Positions 39,795 to 64,000 are shown, counted from the stretch's first letter. The stretch is 64,000 nt of DNA from Cranoglanis bouderius (GCA_023630585.1 CM042551.1:1335001-1399000), one strand, 5' to 3'. Notes: generated by a model not told the origin, from the sequence alone. Program-made: numbers and translations.

Positions 39795-40255
39795 TGGATC
39801 TGAGAATTCGGGAGCTGTAACATACCCTGAATGCCTCTTTGTTTACCTGTTCAGGTGTGTTACATCTCTAACACTCATGCTTTCATTCGTTAACACCATA
39901 CACGAGTTCTGCTCGAGTCGTAGACGTCTCGGCGCTGGGATTAGTCCCGGTATCTCCTCGTCAGTGAGCTGATTTTACTCCGGCGCCGTCCTGAACGACG
40001 CAGTGTTTTTGTTTTCCGTAGTCTGCATATGGCATGAGTGTTTATATTACTAAAAACATCCACGATATTTAACAATACTCCTGGTCATTATTATTTTTTC
40101 CCCCCCCATTTACTTTAATACACGTCCTAAATTTCACTAAGGTTTAATAAAGATCTCGTCGCTCAGCTGAACTGCCGTTAATCTTCCTTTGACTCGCGCG
40201 TTATCTCTGTAGTGTCTTCATTTTCTTCTTTTCTTTTTTTTTTTCTCTCTTGCAG
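35897..40255 (+). other. Presumed OSBPL7 intron 1
   Basis: Non-coding. Contains TA repeat 36354-36381, R1 copy D (37940-38147), GT runs at 39409-39460 and 39738-39792. No open frame here has support. Confidence 0.4.
37940..38147 (-). repeat. Dispersed repeat family R1, copy D (inverted)
   Basis: Reverse-strand copy: ACACTGGAGACTCCTTCCAT at the left and ACCTTCTGACCAATCACAAT at the right, with the middle shortened. Confidence 0.75.
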
Positions 40256-40280
40256 TTTAGTTTTTTAAACGTTTGATGTG

Positions 40281-40307
40281 ATGAGCCAGAAGGAATCGGG
40301 AGTTTGA
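40281..40307 (+). promoter_or_regulatory. Upstream ORF in the OSBPL7 5' leader
   Basis: ATG then seven codons and TGA (MSQKESGV), in the same exon as the main start and 46 bases before it. A minimal ATG-TGA also occurs at 40275. Such short uORFs usually lower translation of the main frame. Confidence 0.5.
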
Positions 40308-40353
40308 ATAAATCGTGACCGTAGAAGTATCGCAGCGGTGTTTATTAGTGACG

Positions 40354-53098
<12,745 letters not shown>

Positions 53099-53859
53099 AC
53101 TCGATGGATATAGAAGGGTTTTTTTGTTTTGTTTTGTTTTGCTTTTTTAAATAAAGTGCAATATGTCCCTCTCCTGATGAATCATCCTGTATAGACTCTT
53201 GTGGAACGCTGAATCGATTCTGATTCGATTTGTTTCGACTCCGATTGCTGACGGTCAGAGGAGTGGAGTAGGTGTTGATTTTGGAAAGGCGTGACGATGA
53301 GCCGCGGGTGTGCGCGGTGACGATATGCCTGTGAGGAGCGAGTGATCTACTGGGTTATTTCTTTATTTAGATGATGCTCCTCCTTTTTCTTTCCTCATTA
53401 GTCAGCGTGGAGAAACTGTAGGATTGATATTCGGACACGTAAACGTTCTTTAAAGCATTTTAGTGTTTTATTCCAGGTGTTTTATGGAAAAAATGTCCTG
53501 TACTGTAAAGCGGAGGGTTTATTCTGGGGTAGTTTGTTGTTTTGGTTTTTTTTTTGGGTGTTCACACTAAAGTCCTGTAACTTGCACACAGTAAGGAGTC
53601 ACGTGTGTCGTGATGATGATGATGATGATGATGATGATTATGTAGCACATTTGAACACATCTGACCTTTTCCCTGTTTCTCAGCACTGCTGATTGTGTAA
53701 ATAATCCTCGTCTGGTTAAAGCGAGTTGTGTTGTAACGTGTGTGTTTTGTTGTTAGTCACGCATTTTGCTGGCTGAAATGAAATGATGACGTGTGTGTTG
53801 TAGTGAAGTATCTCTGATTGATTGTAGAAACGCCTTTTGTAATTCTACACGTTGAACTG

Positions 53860-53881
53860 AATAAAAATGAGGGGGAATAAA
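53860..53881 (+). terminator. Candidate OSBPL7 polyadenylation signals
   Basis: Two AATAAA hexamers at 53860-53865 and 53876-53881, followed by T-rich sequence. An earlier AATAAA at 53150-53155 could give a very short 3' UTR. Confidence 0.45.
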
Positions 53882-54173
53882 CGTGCTCCTGTCTCTTTAT
53901 TTATTAATTAATTAATTAATGAATTAATTAATTTTAAATTTAAAATCTGCATGAGTTAGCATGCACCCTTGTTCCCTACGATCTCAGAAATGTCTACAAA
54001 TACTGTGCTGTAGAGTGCAAAAGTTAGCACACCCCCCTGGCCACTGCGTGGTTAAAAAAAAAAAAGTGTGTATGTGAGCTCATTATTAACCACACAAACG
54101 TTGCCATCATTATCACCTTCATTCAGAGTGGAAAGGTTTTTCACTTCGTCTTTACCAACACTGCCCTTTACAC

Positions 54174-54366
54174 CCCTGCTCACCAACCCTCTTCCTGGAG
54201 ATCTCTCTTCCTGCAGGTTTCACCTCCGACCAAAATCTAACACCCGTTTTAGTCAATCAAGAACTTCTTAAGGCGATGGTTGGATGGTCAGGTGGACACC
54301 ATTATGGTTGGAGCTAAAGTCTTCATGAAGGTAGATCTCCAGGAACAGGGTTGGTGACCAGCGCTT
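54174..54366. mobile_element. Palindromic MITE-like element
   Basis: Left end CTCACCAACCCTCTTCCTGG then AGATCT; right end is the near inverse (AGATCTCCAGGAACAGGG then TTGGTGACCAG). No coding. The type is common in fish genomes by my recollection; exact family not named. Confidence 0.65.
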
Positions 54367-55300
54367 TAAACTACACTCATGCTGATGTTTCCAGCTGTTT
54401 CTCTTGCACGTCCACTGCAGCTGTCAGTTTTTTCTAGAACGCTCCTCATAAACGTGTTCGACTCAGCATGGTGGTGTTTATAGCACAAGGCTACTTCCTG
54501 CACCACGGGACCTGGACGTGTGAAAAGAGCTCCTTCCATATTGATGATTAAAACCCTGTTACACCATAAATCTGAACCATTACAGACAATTGTTTTTATT
54601 AATGTGCTCAAAAGTTTACATACCCACTCACACAGTCTAGTTCGTGTATGTAAATGTAAACGTGACGCATGACGTTGACTAACGAATGATAAACTGGTTG
54701 ACCTTTTTAAGTTGTATTTAAGATAGAAAAAGTTCACGTTTTCAGACGTAATGTGTGTGAAACATGAGGATGAAGCGAAACGTACACTGCCTCCAACACC
54801 AAACTCACTACTTTTGTTAAACAAACTTTTCAGAATAAATTTCTTCATGCAAAAATTGATTCAGGAGTAAATTTAAGATGAATGAATTCTTTGTTAACAT
54901 CATATCCTGTGTGATGTCTACATCTGTGTAAATGTTTGGTGATGATCACCAGATCTAATGTAATCTTCACTCTCACACTCATTTCAATAGATTTACGGTA
55001 CATAAACGGACCATAATGACCTTTTAGCTTTATACATACACTACATGCACATTTCTAGGTGAAAGAGACACACTAAAGGTACTAGTTAGTACCGATAGTA
55101 CCTTTAAAGGTGTACGATTGAAGATAGAACCTCAGGTGCTGTTACTGATATTCCTGTTATATGTATTAAAATAAATACAATTCAAATTCGACTCAATAAT
55201 AATAATAATAATAATAATAACATAGACAGCGTATTTATATTTACATTTACATCCCTTGTAATATGAAGAGATGTTCATGATGTTCGAGCCAAACAAGATG
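54367..55300. other. Intergenic sequence between OSBPL7 and TBKBP1
   Basis: An open frame of 160 codons on the minus strand (54366-54848) has no recognised homology and overlaps repeat-like sequence (AAAAGTTTACATACCC near 54609 resembles a Tc1 terminus). An (ATA)n run is at 55195-55220. No supported gene. Confidence 0.5.
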
Positions 55301-55633
55301 CCTTTCAATTCACCGACGGTCGTTGATCTTTCCAATATGGCGGACGCGATGACGCAGGGCACCAGCTAGCACACCGCGGCTAATCTGAAATGCGGCGCCT
55401 CCTGTACTTTCTGTGTTAAAGCGCGGTCACGGCTGGGAAGCGTCAGGAAAAGGGGGCGGAGCTCAGCGGCGCGTGCGTGCTGGGGACTTGTGACCTACAC
55501 GCTCGGTTTTGATTTCGGCGTTTGATCTGTGGCACGCGCGCACTGGCCGGTGGTGGTGACTGATGTGGTTGATTGATGATTAAACCGGAAGACGCGGTGG
55601 GTGACACGGTCGGGAGCGCGCGCCCCTGAGCAC
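55300..55633 (+). promoter_or_regulatory. Likely TBKBP1 promoter and non-coding first exon
   Basis: CpG- and GC-rich block, rare in this window, with GGGGGCGGAGCTCAG and CGCGCGC motifs. It ends at GAGCACC followed by a strong donor GTGAGTAAA at 55634. The first coding exon (58741) starts with an acceptor before the ATG, so an upstream non-coding exon is required. Confidence 0.5.
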
Positions 55634-55723
55634 CGTGAGTAAAACACAGGGGGTTTAATTTGTCATGTGCGAGTTTAAAAGCCTTACAGAGGACATGGGG
55701 CATGCTCCACTGATTTTACTGTT

Positions 55724-55726
<3 letters not shown>

Positions 55727-55777
<51 letters not shown>

Positions 55778-55820
55778 ACTCTCACACACACTCACACACA
55801 CACACACACTCTCACACACA

Positions 55821-55854
<34 letters not shown>

Positions 55855-55902
55855 CACACACACACACACACACACTCTCACACACACACTCACACACACA
55901 CA
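55727..55902. repeat. (CA)n with CTCA interruptions
   Basis: CACACA runs broken by CTCACA and CTCTCACA units, about 175 bp, in the presumed first TBKBP1 intron. Confidence 0.95.
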
Positions 55903-56169
55903 AACGAAGCTCGCGTGCTGATCATGGTTGCTGTTTTGCTTCGTCGGTTATTATCTGAGCATGCAGACACCTGACGTGATGCTTGTGCGCGTGCATTAGC
56001 AGCTTTTCTGCTTGATATGTACTGCTAAATGGACAATAAATACAGAGCGCGTGACGGATGCACTTTCACACACATTCATTGTTTTTCACTGATATTTAGC
56101 ATTTATGCCATTTAAAATATAAAAGGCCTGAACACTCATGGATAATGTGCACTCAGCTGCTTCTGTTTG

Positions 56170-56745
56170 ATCAAATGCACCCAACGCCAGAATTATTGGC
56201 ACCCCTCAGAGCACGCCTCATACGAATACACACTGGGTTTAACTGTAAGTTTAATGGTGTTGTTTATGCATTGTTGTTTTTTTGCATTTTTTTGCAAATC
56301 TGCATATTTTGTGTTGAGAGAAGGTTTGGGGTGTTTTGTCCCCTCATGGTGTAGATAACGAAGGGATTTCACATGTGTGTAACCTGATGTTTGGTCAAAT
56401 TCAACAATGTCTGCAATAATAAAAGGTACTAAACTGCACTTTCCCTTGTAGCTGCTGTGGGACCATCTCCAGAACATCACCTGTGCACTGAGTCAGTATT
56501 GTAGCTGAGAAGGTGCATGGAGTGTAGCGTTAATTAGTGACGCACAGCGGTGATCCAATCATGTACCGTAAATTATTATTAAAGGTAAAAGTTTCATAAT
56601 AAAGGTACAGAACATGTTCCATTGATGGTTCAATCTAACAACTGAAAGAGAAAAGTAGTTTAGTACCTTTATTTCTGAGAGTGGACTGTTTACATTTAAA
56701 AATAGATATATTTTTAGGGGTGTCAATAATTTTGCCACATGCACT
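56170..56745. mobile_element. Candidate non-autonomous Tc1-like element
   Basis: Inverted ends: CAGAATTATTGGCACCCCT at left and AGGGGTGTCAATAATTTTGC at right, about 570 bp apart. No transposase remains; only a broken minus-strand frame is present. Inference from the termini. Confidence 0.5.
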
Positions 56746-56816
56746 GCTGTCCAAAAGTAAAGTTTTACATTTTGCATTAATGTGTCCGTGGAAAAGACAC
56801 ATATTATACTTATAGA

Positions 56817-56902
<86 letters not shown>
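56817..56902. repeat. (TA)n microsatellite
   Basis: About 85 bases of pure TA. Confidence 0.97.
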
Positions 56903-56904
<2 letters not shown>

Positions 56905-57323
56905 CCATTATATTCTATTTCCATTGGTGTTGGTCGTTTTAACAAGTTCCTGCTCACTACTGTCTTGAATTAATGTTATTTTTCATACAAGAATGAATTT
57001 TGTAGGCGTAAAGGTGAACACACTCCACACACAAACACGAATAATAATCGTGAGCAGTGTTTAATTATATATGACGTATTTATAATATACAGTATAACGT
57101 GTTTTCAAGCTGTGCTGACTCTCAGACACTCGGCGTCACTGGCTTACGGCGAGGATCAGACTCGGAGATCGGAAGGGAAACGGTGTGTAATGGTGTTTAT
57201 GTTCATGGAGAGTGTTTCAGAGCTTCAGTGCTCAGAGGAATCGGCCTGTGAGGGATTAGTGCATCATTAATATATACATATCTAGGAGGGAATCAGAATG
57301 TACTGAGGGTAATAATGACCCAG

Positions 57324-57376
<53 letters not shown>
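57324..57376. repeat. (GT)n microsatellite
   Basis: GT run in the presumed first TBKBP1 intron; the surrounding 56900-57690 has nothing else recognised. Confidence 0.95.
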
Positions 57377-57377
<1 letters not shown>

Positions 57378-57699
57378 CTGTAGCAGGGGACTCCATGTCT
57401 AAGTGACTGGACACAGAGTGAAGGATGCCGTCAATGTCAAACTGGAACAAACCATTCCTGAGCACAGGGGAGGCAATAATACAACACTTACATATCAGCT
57501 GTTCCCCCTCGTGTTCAAAAATGGTGTGTTCCAACGCTTCTAATTTTATTTCTAAAATATTTATGATAATTTTTATATATTTACATATCGGTACAAAAGA
57601 GGACTTAAAAATGTTAAATAATATATATGATAATTTATATAAAATAGAAATCAGTAAGTAACCAGAAGCTCATTTTAACAACACTGATCAACACCTCTC

Positions 57700-58735
57700 T
57701 CTGTCGTGTCTCTGTCATATCTGTCATGTCTCCCTGTCATGTCTCTCTGTTGTGTCTCTCTATCATATCTGTCATGTCTCTGTCATGTCTCCCTGTCGTG
57801 TCTCTCTGTCATGTCTCTGTCATATCTGTCATGTCTCTGTCATATCTGTCATGTCTCTGTCATATCTGTCGTGTCTCCCTGTCGTGTCTCTCTGTCATGT
57901 CTCTGTCATATCTGTTGTGTCTCTTTGTCATGTCTCTCTGTTGTGTCTCTCTATCATATCTGTCATGTCTCCCTGTCGTGTCTCTCTGTTGTGTCTCTCT
58001 ATCATATCTGTCATGTCTCCCTGTCGTGTCTCTCTGTCATGTCTCTGTCATATCTGTCATGTCTCTGTCATATCTGTCATGTCTCTCTGTCATGTCTCTG
58101 TCATATCTGTCGTGTCTCTCTGTCATGTCTCTGTCATATCTGTCATGTCCCTCTGTCATGTCTCTGTCATATCTGTCGTGTCTCCCTGTCGTGTCTCTCT
58201 GTCATGTCTCTGTCATATCTGTCATGTCTCTGTCATATCTGTCGTGTCTCCCTTTCATGTCTCCCTGTCGTGTCTCTCTGTCATGTCTCTGTCATATCTG
58301 TCATGTCTCTGTCATATCTGTCGTGTCTCCCTTTCATGTCTCCCTGTCGTGTCTCTGTCATATCTGTTGTGTCTTTGTCATGTCTCTCTGTTGTGTCTCT
58401 CTGTCATATCTGTCGTGTCTCTTTGTCATGTCTCTCTGTTGTGTCTCTCTGTCATATCTGTCATGTCTCTGTCCTCTTTCTGTCATGTCTCTCTGTCGTC
58501 TCTTTCGTGTCTCTGTCATGTCTCTGCCATGTCTCTCTGCCATATCTGCTGTGTCTCCCTGTCATGTCTCTGTTGTGCATCTCTGTCGTGTCTCTTTCAT
58601 CTCTCCGTCTTCTCTCTGTCGTGTATCTGATGTCTCTCTCTTGTCTCTCTTTCATCTCTCAGTCGTCTCTCTGTCGTTTATCTGTCGTCTCTCTCTTGTG
58701 TGCGTTTGTGTCTTTATTGTCTCTGTCACTTGTCC
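57700..58735. repeat. 1.03-kb TGTCATGTCTCTCTGTCATATC minisatellite
   Basis: Units of 11-22 bases made of GTCTCTGTCATATCT, GTCATGTCTCCCT and GTCGTGTCTCTCT. It runs up to the acceptor of the first TBKBP1 coding exon and serves as its pyrimidine tract. It is stop-free in all three plus frames in large part, giving false ORFs of about 290-350 codons. Confidence 0.95.
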
Positions 58736-58748
58736 CTCAGTGTGACTG

Positions 58749-59175
58749 ATGGAGTCTCTCCTGAGGGAACAGTTTGGTTTTAAAGGGGGAAGTGACTCTC
58801 TGAGAGAGGAGGTCTGTGGGATGATAAGATGGCCGCCGTCTTCTCTGTCTGTGGATATTAATCAGTTTGCTGCTGCGTATCATGAGATCAGACTGCGTCT
58901 GGCCGGCCTGGAGCGAGAGAACAGCAGCATCAGGAGGAAGCTGAAGAACTATGAGATGAAGGTGGGAGAACGTTTATCCAGCTGCTCACTGAGCTTGGAG
59001 ATGATGTGAAGAAACATCTGTCCTTTATCTGTGTCTCTCTCAGTTCCCCATGATCAGTGTGTGTGAGGACGAGAGGAGTGTGTGCTGCTCCTGTGAATCT
59101 GAGAAGGTCGAACTGATCCAGACGGAAAACAGCAACCTTCAGCAGAGGATCAATAACCTCATGCAGGAGGTGTGT

Positions 59176-59211
<36 letters not shown>

Positions 59212-59559
59212 GCGTGCGCGTGTGTGTGTGTGCGCGTGTGTGTGTGTGCGCGTGTGTGTGTGTGCGCGTGTGTGTGTGTGCGCGTGTGTGTGTGTGCGCG
59301 TGCGTGCGTGCGTGTGTGTGTGTGTGCGTGCGTGTGTGAACCCAGAACCTTTTCTGGACTCTTGCTGTAAATCTGTGAAATAATTTCCCTCAGCTTCAGA
59401 AGAGTAAAGCTCACGAGCAGCGTCTGGAGGAGGTGATTAAAGCATACGAGAAAATTCATCTGGAGAAGAGCAGCGTTCAGAAAGAGCTGGATAACATGGT
59501 GAGAGAGAGAGCGAGAGATTCTTCATCAAATCCTCATCATCAGCAGATCAGTCTGTGTG

Positions 59560-59629
<70 letters not shown>

Positions 59630-59791
59630 CGACTCTGGCCGAGCAGCATGTGGAGAGGATCAGGGAGCTGGAGACATCACTCGGTCAGAGAGAGATCCTC
59701 CTGCAGAAGAAGAAAGCGAGAGAAACTTCACATCAGCGCAATAAAGAAACTCGTTACCTGCATTTGCACACCAGCCTGGACATGCCCTGTG

Positions 59792-59824
<33 letters not shown>

Positions 59825-61295
59825 GTTCTAGAAACATATGGCCCATGAAACATTGGGTTCTAGAGACATAGCAAAGATAAAACTGTGGGAACATATGGTT
59901 TTTGAAACAGGGTTCTAGAAACATGTGGCTCTGGAAACATGGAGTTCTAGGAACGCAGTATTCTGAAAAAAAACTGTGGGAATATATGGTTCTAGAAAAA
60001 TAGAATTTTGGAAACACTGAGTTTGTGGAACTTGGGACGCTAGTGATCCTAGTTTGAGCCGTTCTGAGTGAGTGACCTGAAGAAAGAATGAAGAGGATGA
60101 TCATGTCTACAGACACTGCCCTACAGACACTGCCCTACAGACACTACCCTACAGACACTACCCTACAGACACTGCCCTACAGACACTGCCCTACAGACAC
60201 TGCCCTACAGACACTGCTCTAGAGAGCTGCCCTACAGACACTGCCCTACAGAGCTGCCCTACAGACACTGCACCACAGACACTGCACCACAGACACTGCA
60301 CCACAGACACTGCCCTACAGACACTGCACCACAGACACTGCACCACAGACACTGCACCACAGACACTGCTCTAGAGAGCTGCCCTACAGACACTGCCCTA
60401 CAGACACTGCCCTACAGACACTGCCCTACAGACACTGCCCTACAGACACTGCACCATAGACACTACTGTACAGACACACTGTGTTTCCCTCATGTTTTAT
60501 TCACCTGTGTGTTCTCAGTGTTAGAGTGTCCCGGGCCAAGCCTGCAGAGCTCACGCAGTCTGGACACGCTCACTGACCTGAAGGTCCAGCGTCTGGAGGC
60601 AGAGCTTGAGGGGGTGTGGCATGAGGCTAGAGGGGCATGTCAGCGGGAGGCGGAGCTTAAGGCAGAGCTGCAGCGTCTACAGGAAGAGATCAGACAGGAG
60701 AAGGAACAACAGGTACACACACACACACACACACACACACTTCATTAAGAGAAACATTATTTGTTTGTTTGTTTATTTATTTATTATTTTATTGGTGTTT
60801 CTGCAGGAGTTGGATGTGGAGTGTGAACACTGCAGTGTGGAGTGGATTCAAAAGGCAGGAGATGAGCAGTGAGTGACACCTTCTACAATCAAGTCACCTT
60901 AAGGGTCATTTAATTCCCGTACTGGTTAGAAGGTGTTGATTAGTTTTCTATAACAGCAGCTCTTACAGTAGTGCAGCTGCACAGCACAGGTTTATATTAA
61001 TGCACTTGTTCTGATACGTTATTGTTTCTATAGTAACAGCTCATTCACAGGAACTTGTATGGCGGATTAAAACGTGTGTAACCATTGATATGATGAAGTT
61101 TTCTGTAAGGAGAAATGTGTTTATGTAACAATTATGGAAGGAGTCTCCAGTGTCAGCGCTTTATAACAGTCAGACGTAAAGCTGTAACTTTGTTTTCCGA
61201 CATCTTCAGGACAGAGGAGATTACGGTTCTTTGTGGTTTCTGTGTAACACGACTAGCTGCGTTTTTTGTCACTGACCATGTCACTGTATTTTACT

Positions 61296-61362
<67 letters not shown>

Positions 61363-63038
61363 TTATTACTCATGTTATGCTACACTACTTAACTATAAAT
61401 GTGTGTGGTACAGGGTGAACCTGGCGCTGGCCTACACAGAGCTGGTGGAGGAACTGAGCCGAATCCGCAGCCTCATTGCTGAACAGAACCGAATCCTGAG
61501 ACAGAACCGCAGCTCTCCGGATCAGAACAGTCCCGGTAAATTAAACACCACCGATAAACACAGCGCTAATGAACACTGTTTTTATCCATTTTATTAGTCT
61601 CACTGATCTATTAATATAAAAGACGACAGGTGAATGAACACAATAAATACATCACAAATAACCTTGAGACTTAATTAATGTGCATAAATTTGCATACATA
61701 ATAAAACTAAATCTTAATAAGACCAAAACTGGCCTTTGGATGATGTTGGAATTGATAGGATGATGACATGATATATGATATGATATGATATGGATTTAAA
61801 AAAATAACATTTAACCAAAATTGTACACATTGTCTGAGTGTTTGATGAAAGGACGATGAAATACAGGACAGAGCTGATAATTTGCATAAACACACACAGA
61901 ATTCACATTACGAACATTTTGACTTGTTGACTCCACACCATCCTTTTCCCCCTGCAGTACTGAGGCAACACCCCGCCTCCCCTCCCTCTGACCCCGCCCT
62001 TCCACCCCCTCACCCGATGAGGTCACACTTCCAGGGTCGCCGTAGTTACTCAGACATGTCCGACCCCTCCGTCTCTCCTCACGTCGTCCACGATCCCATT
62101 TCCACTCTTCCAAAGCGCAGAACCACAAGTCACGCCCACCTCAGGCCAATATCCACTGGGCCCCGCCCATCCTCCGCTCACGGAGCTCTGGAGCTCAGCT
62201 TCCAGCTGCCTGACTCCACCCCTGCTCCACTGGCCACACCCCCTCAGTCCTCAGAGGATGAAGATGACGAGTGGGCGGGACTCAGGATAATGACGCCCCC
62301 TCACTCACACCCCCGCAGTGAGCACGCTCAGTCCTGGCCGTCAATCAAAGTGAGTGACGCATTACACTGTTTTTACGTAAAATAAATAAATGATATTTTT
62401 CTTTATAATGAAAGTTTAAATCCTGTTTGCAAAATAAAAGATGGTTTGATGTTTAGAATGAGTTTATGTTTTACAAATAATAAGTTATTTACATAAAACC
62501 GTTACATAACGGAAGAATGAATTATTATTCATAGTTATTATTTATATATTAGATCATTTGTATGAGACTATCAGAGATTTTCTTTGTCATCTTCCTTCCT
62601 GTCCTTCCTTCTTTCTTTTTTCCCTATTCTACTTTTCCATTTTCGGATCCAACTCCTTCTCCACCTTTTCCTCCTTTTTTCTTTCTGTCTTTTTTTTTTC
62701 TTATTTTCTTTTTTCTCTTCATTTTTTTCTTTCATTATTCTCCATTTCTTTTTCCTACTTTCCTACTTCTTCTCCTTCTGATGTATTCTTCTTTTTCTCT
62801 TCTTCTTCTTCATCTTCTTCTCCTTCCTCTTCTTCTTTTTTTGTTTTCTTCTTCTTATTCTTTTACTTCATCTTCTTTTTCTTCTTCTCCTTCGTCTCCT
62901 TTCTGTCCCACAGTTGTGGATGGATGAGGAGGAGAGCGACACTCGGAGTTGTCCTCTCTGTCAGCTCTCGTTCCCCACCGGTTTCCCTGATGACGCTCTG
63001 ATCACACATATCGACACTCACCTGGAAAACAGCAAAAT

Positions 63039-63042
<4 letters not shown>
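58749..63042 (+). CDS. tbkbp1: TBKBP1 (SINTBAD), TBK1-binding adaptor (complete coding region, 9 coding exons)
   Basis: Scaffold that binds the kinases TBK1 and IKK-epsilon in antiviral interferon signalling. Exons: 58749-58961, 59044-59169, 59394-59498, 59629-59791, 60519-60712, 60807-60868, 61414-61535, 61958-62349, 62914-63042; 1506 nt, 501 aa. Residues about 45-287 are coiled coil (LAGLERENSSIRRKLKNYE, VIKAYEKIHLEKS). The TBK1-binding domain follows at about 289-318 (VNLALAYTELVEELSRIR). Then a Pro/Ser-rich region with FQGRRSYSDMSD and EHAQSWPSIK. The C-terminus is a CX2C-HX3H zinc finger (C472, C475, H491, H495) ending HLENSKI, identical in plan to mammalian TBKBP1. It is shorter than the human protein (about 615 aa), mainly in the proline-rich part. 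AZI2/NAP1 and TANK relatives lack this C-terminal ending. Confidence 0.93.
59172..59338. repeat. GTGTGTGC/GCGTGTGT repeat after a TBKBP1 donor
   Basis: GT repeat with regular CGC interruptions; the donor GTGTGTACG at 59170 is part of its start. Confidence 0.95.
59565..59627. repeat. (GT)n microsatellite abutting the TBKBP1 exon at 59629
   Basis: GT run whose last bases are the TAG acceptor (59626-59628). No other pyrimidine tract. Confidence 0.96.
60113..60475. repeat. 14-bp CTACAGACACTGCC minisatellite in TBKBP1 intron 5
   Basis: About 25 units; variants CACCACAGACACTG and CTAGAGAGCTGCC form blocks that recur twice, a sign of higher-order duplication. Confidence 0.95.
60915..61262 (+). repeat. 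Dispersed repeat family R1, copy F
   Basis: Same order as copy A: GGTTAGAAGGTGTTGATTAG, TTTCTATAGTAACAGCTCAT, GGAAGGAGTCTCCAGTGTCA, TTTCCGACATCTTCAGGACA. In TBKBP1 intron 7, followed by a CA run at 61299-61359. Confidence 0.78.
62580..62912. repeat. Polypyrimidine (TTC/TCC)-rich tract before the last TBKBP1 exon
   Basis: About 330 bases almost free of purines on the plus strand, running into the acceptor CCCACAG. Mirror-symmetric stretches such as CTTCTTCTTC could form triplex (H-DNA) structures. Confidence 0.85.

Positions 63043-63103
<61 letters not shown>
63040..63103. repeat. (CA)n microsatellite at the TBKBP1 stop codon
   Basis: The run begins directly after the TAA, so it opens the 3' UTR. 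Confidence 0.95.
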
Positions 63104-63105
<2 letters not shown>

Positions 63106-63208
63106 TTTATACACTATAACACTGTGAATTTTCCACACACTCCGTAAGTCAGATTAATGAAGCAGGTGATTTTTGTCCCAGTCGTGTTACACTAGAGGGC
63201 TTCAGTGT

Positions 63209-63214
63209 AATAAA
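63209..63214 (+). terminator. Candidate TBKBP1 polyadenylation signal
   Basis: AATAAA about 165 bases after the stop. A second AATAAA is at 63763-63768. Confidence 0.4.
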
Positions 63215-63911
63215 ATCTCAGTCCAGTTCGTCCCACACGAGTTTGTGTTTAATGTTAGAAATTCACTAGAGTTTACATTTTTATCTTTTAAGAGCCCATC
63301 ATTCATCAGTAATGGTCCGGTATCGTGCGTTCTGATTGGCTGACAGCAGTGAGGCTCATAACAGCATCAGGTGACATCAACGATCATATCATTTTAAACA
63401 CGGCAGAAAAAACTGTGATTTATCTCTGGTTTCTGGTTACATTTCAGAAAAACTGTGATTTTATCTATCTGGCTTCTGGTTACATTTGTTTCTGGCCCAG
63501 AAATGAGCTCCGCCCCACACAAAGCAGAGCCACTTAGCTCCACCCATTTTCTTTCCCAGGAAGTTCAACAGGGATGAATATTTCCAACAGAAGGGCTTTT
63601 TTTTTTTAAACAAAACTTTTTGTTGCAATTCCCTTTACAGCCAGTAGAGGGCTCTAACCCTTACACACTGCTGCTGTGAGTGTAATGAGAACGTCACGTT
63701 AGACACGTGACTACACACTGCATTATTCACTCAGTCATCTGCATATATAACATGACTTTCTGAATAAACGTTTTGTCTTCAGCTAAATCATTTACATAAA
63801 TGGAAGTGATCACTACAGAGGATCTGATTCAGTATTGTTCAGTTACAATAAAATACAATATAGTTTTGGTTCAGTCCGCTGAAATACTTTATTGTGTCCG
63901 CATTCGGACCC

Positions 63912-63984
63912 CGGACCACCAGTTACTGACCCCTGATTACTGACCCCTGATTACTGACCCCTGATTACTGACCCCTGATTTAGG
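63912..63984. repeat. 14-bp TACTGACCCCTGAT tandem repeat, about 5 copies
   Basis: Short array near the right edge of the window. The remainder of 63215-64000 holds no recognised gene. Confidence 0.93.
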
Positions 63985-64000
63985 GGATTAAAAGCCTTGG

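Noticed and set aside
40315..40353. Upstream in-frame GTG start for OSBPL7
   Set aside because: A vertebrate mRNA should use the ATG at 40354, which has a good Kozak context. The upstream residues resemble no ORP N-terminus I know.
54366..54848. 160-codon minus-strand ORF
   Set aside because: No recognisable domain, borders a MITE and overlaps Tc1-terminus-like sequence. Chance frame in repeat DNA is more likely.
57706..58749. 292-347-codon ORFs resembling a membrane protein (SLSYLSCLCHV..)
   Set aside because: Open in several frames at once because the minisatellite lacks stops. The hydrophobicity comes from the repeat composition.

Overview
This window is vertebrate nuclear DNA, almost certainly from a teleost fish. 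The genes are split into many short exons with GT-AG introns. Every intron and spacer is loaded with (GT/CA)n, (TA)n and longer tandem arrays, and Tc1-like DNA transposon remnants are scattered throughout. I found no prokaryotic, viral, CRISPR or operon-type structure. The exact species cannot be told from the sequence.

Layout, left to right. (1) 201-3989, plus strand: the last six coding exons of FBXL20, an F-box/leucine-rich-repeat ubiquitin-ligase subunit; its 5' part lies outside the window. (2) 8648-18778, plus strand: a complete 11-coding-exon STAC2 gene (C1 plus SH3 adaptor of voltage-gated calcium channels, 389 aa), whose introns hold large minisatellites and two Tc1 remnants. (3) 26290-29664, minus strand: a complete 9-exon, nine-zinc-finger protein of the TFIIIA/42Sp43 (5S-rRNA-binding) family, 367 aa. 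(4) 40354-53098, plus strand: 21 coding exons of an oxysterol-binding-protein-related gene, best matched to OSBPL7 (892 aa: PH, FFAT-like motif, ORD), with a likely non-coding first exon near 35.8 kb. (5) 58749-63042, plus strand: nine coding exons of TBKBP1/SINTBAD (501 aa), with a likely promoter and non-coding exon at 55.3-55.6 kb. Frame was checked across every predicted junction; the four complete genes each give a coding length divisible by three and one uninterrupted reading frame.

The genes do not form one pathway. FBXL20-STAC2 and OSBPL7/TBKBP1 are each neighbours in other vertebrates (in human, two separate places on chromosome 17). Here the two blocks are joined, with the TFIIIA-like gene between them.

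The most interesting material is not a new gene system but the way repeats meet splice sites. Many 3' splice sites directly abut GT repeats with almost no pyrimidine tract. One STAC2 intron carries complementary GT and CA tracts at its two ends. A 26-bp minisatellite in the TFIIIA-like gene has copied an authentic 5' splice site six times in a row. Other points are a Tc1 transposase that has lost the segment with its first catalytic Asp, a dispersed repeat with six copies in both orientations, and long arrays of AP-1-like and splice-donor-like motifs.
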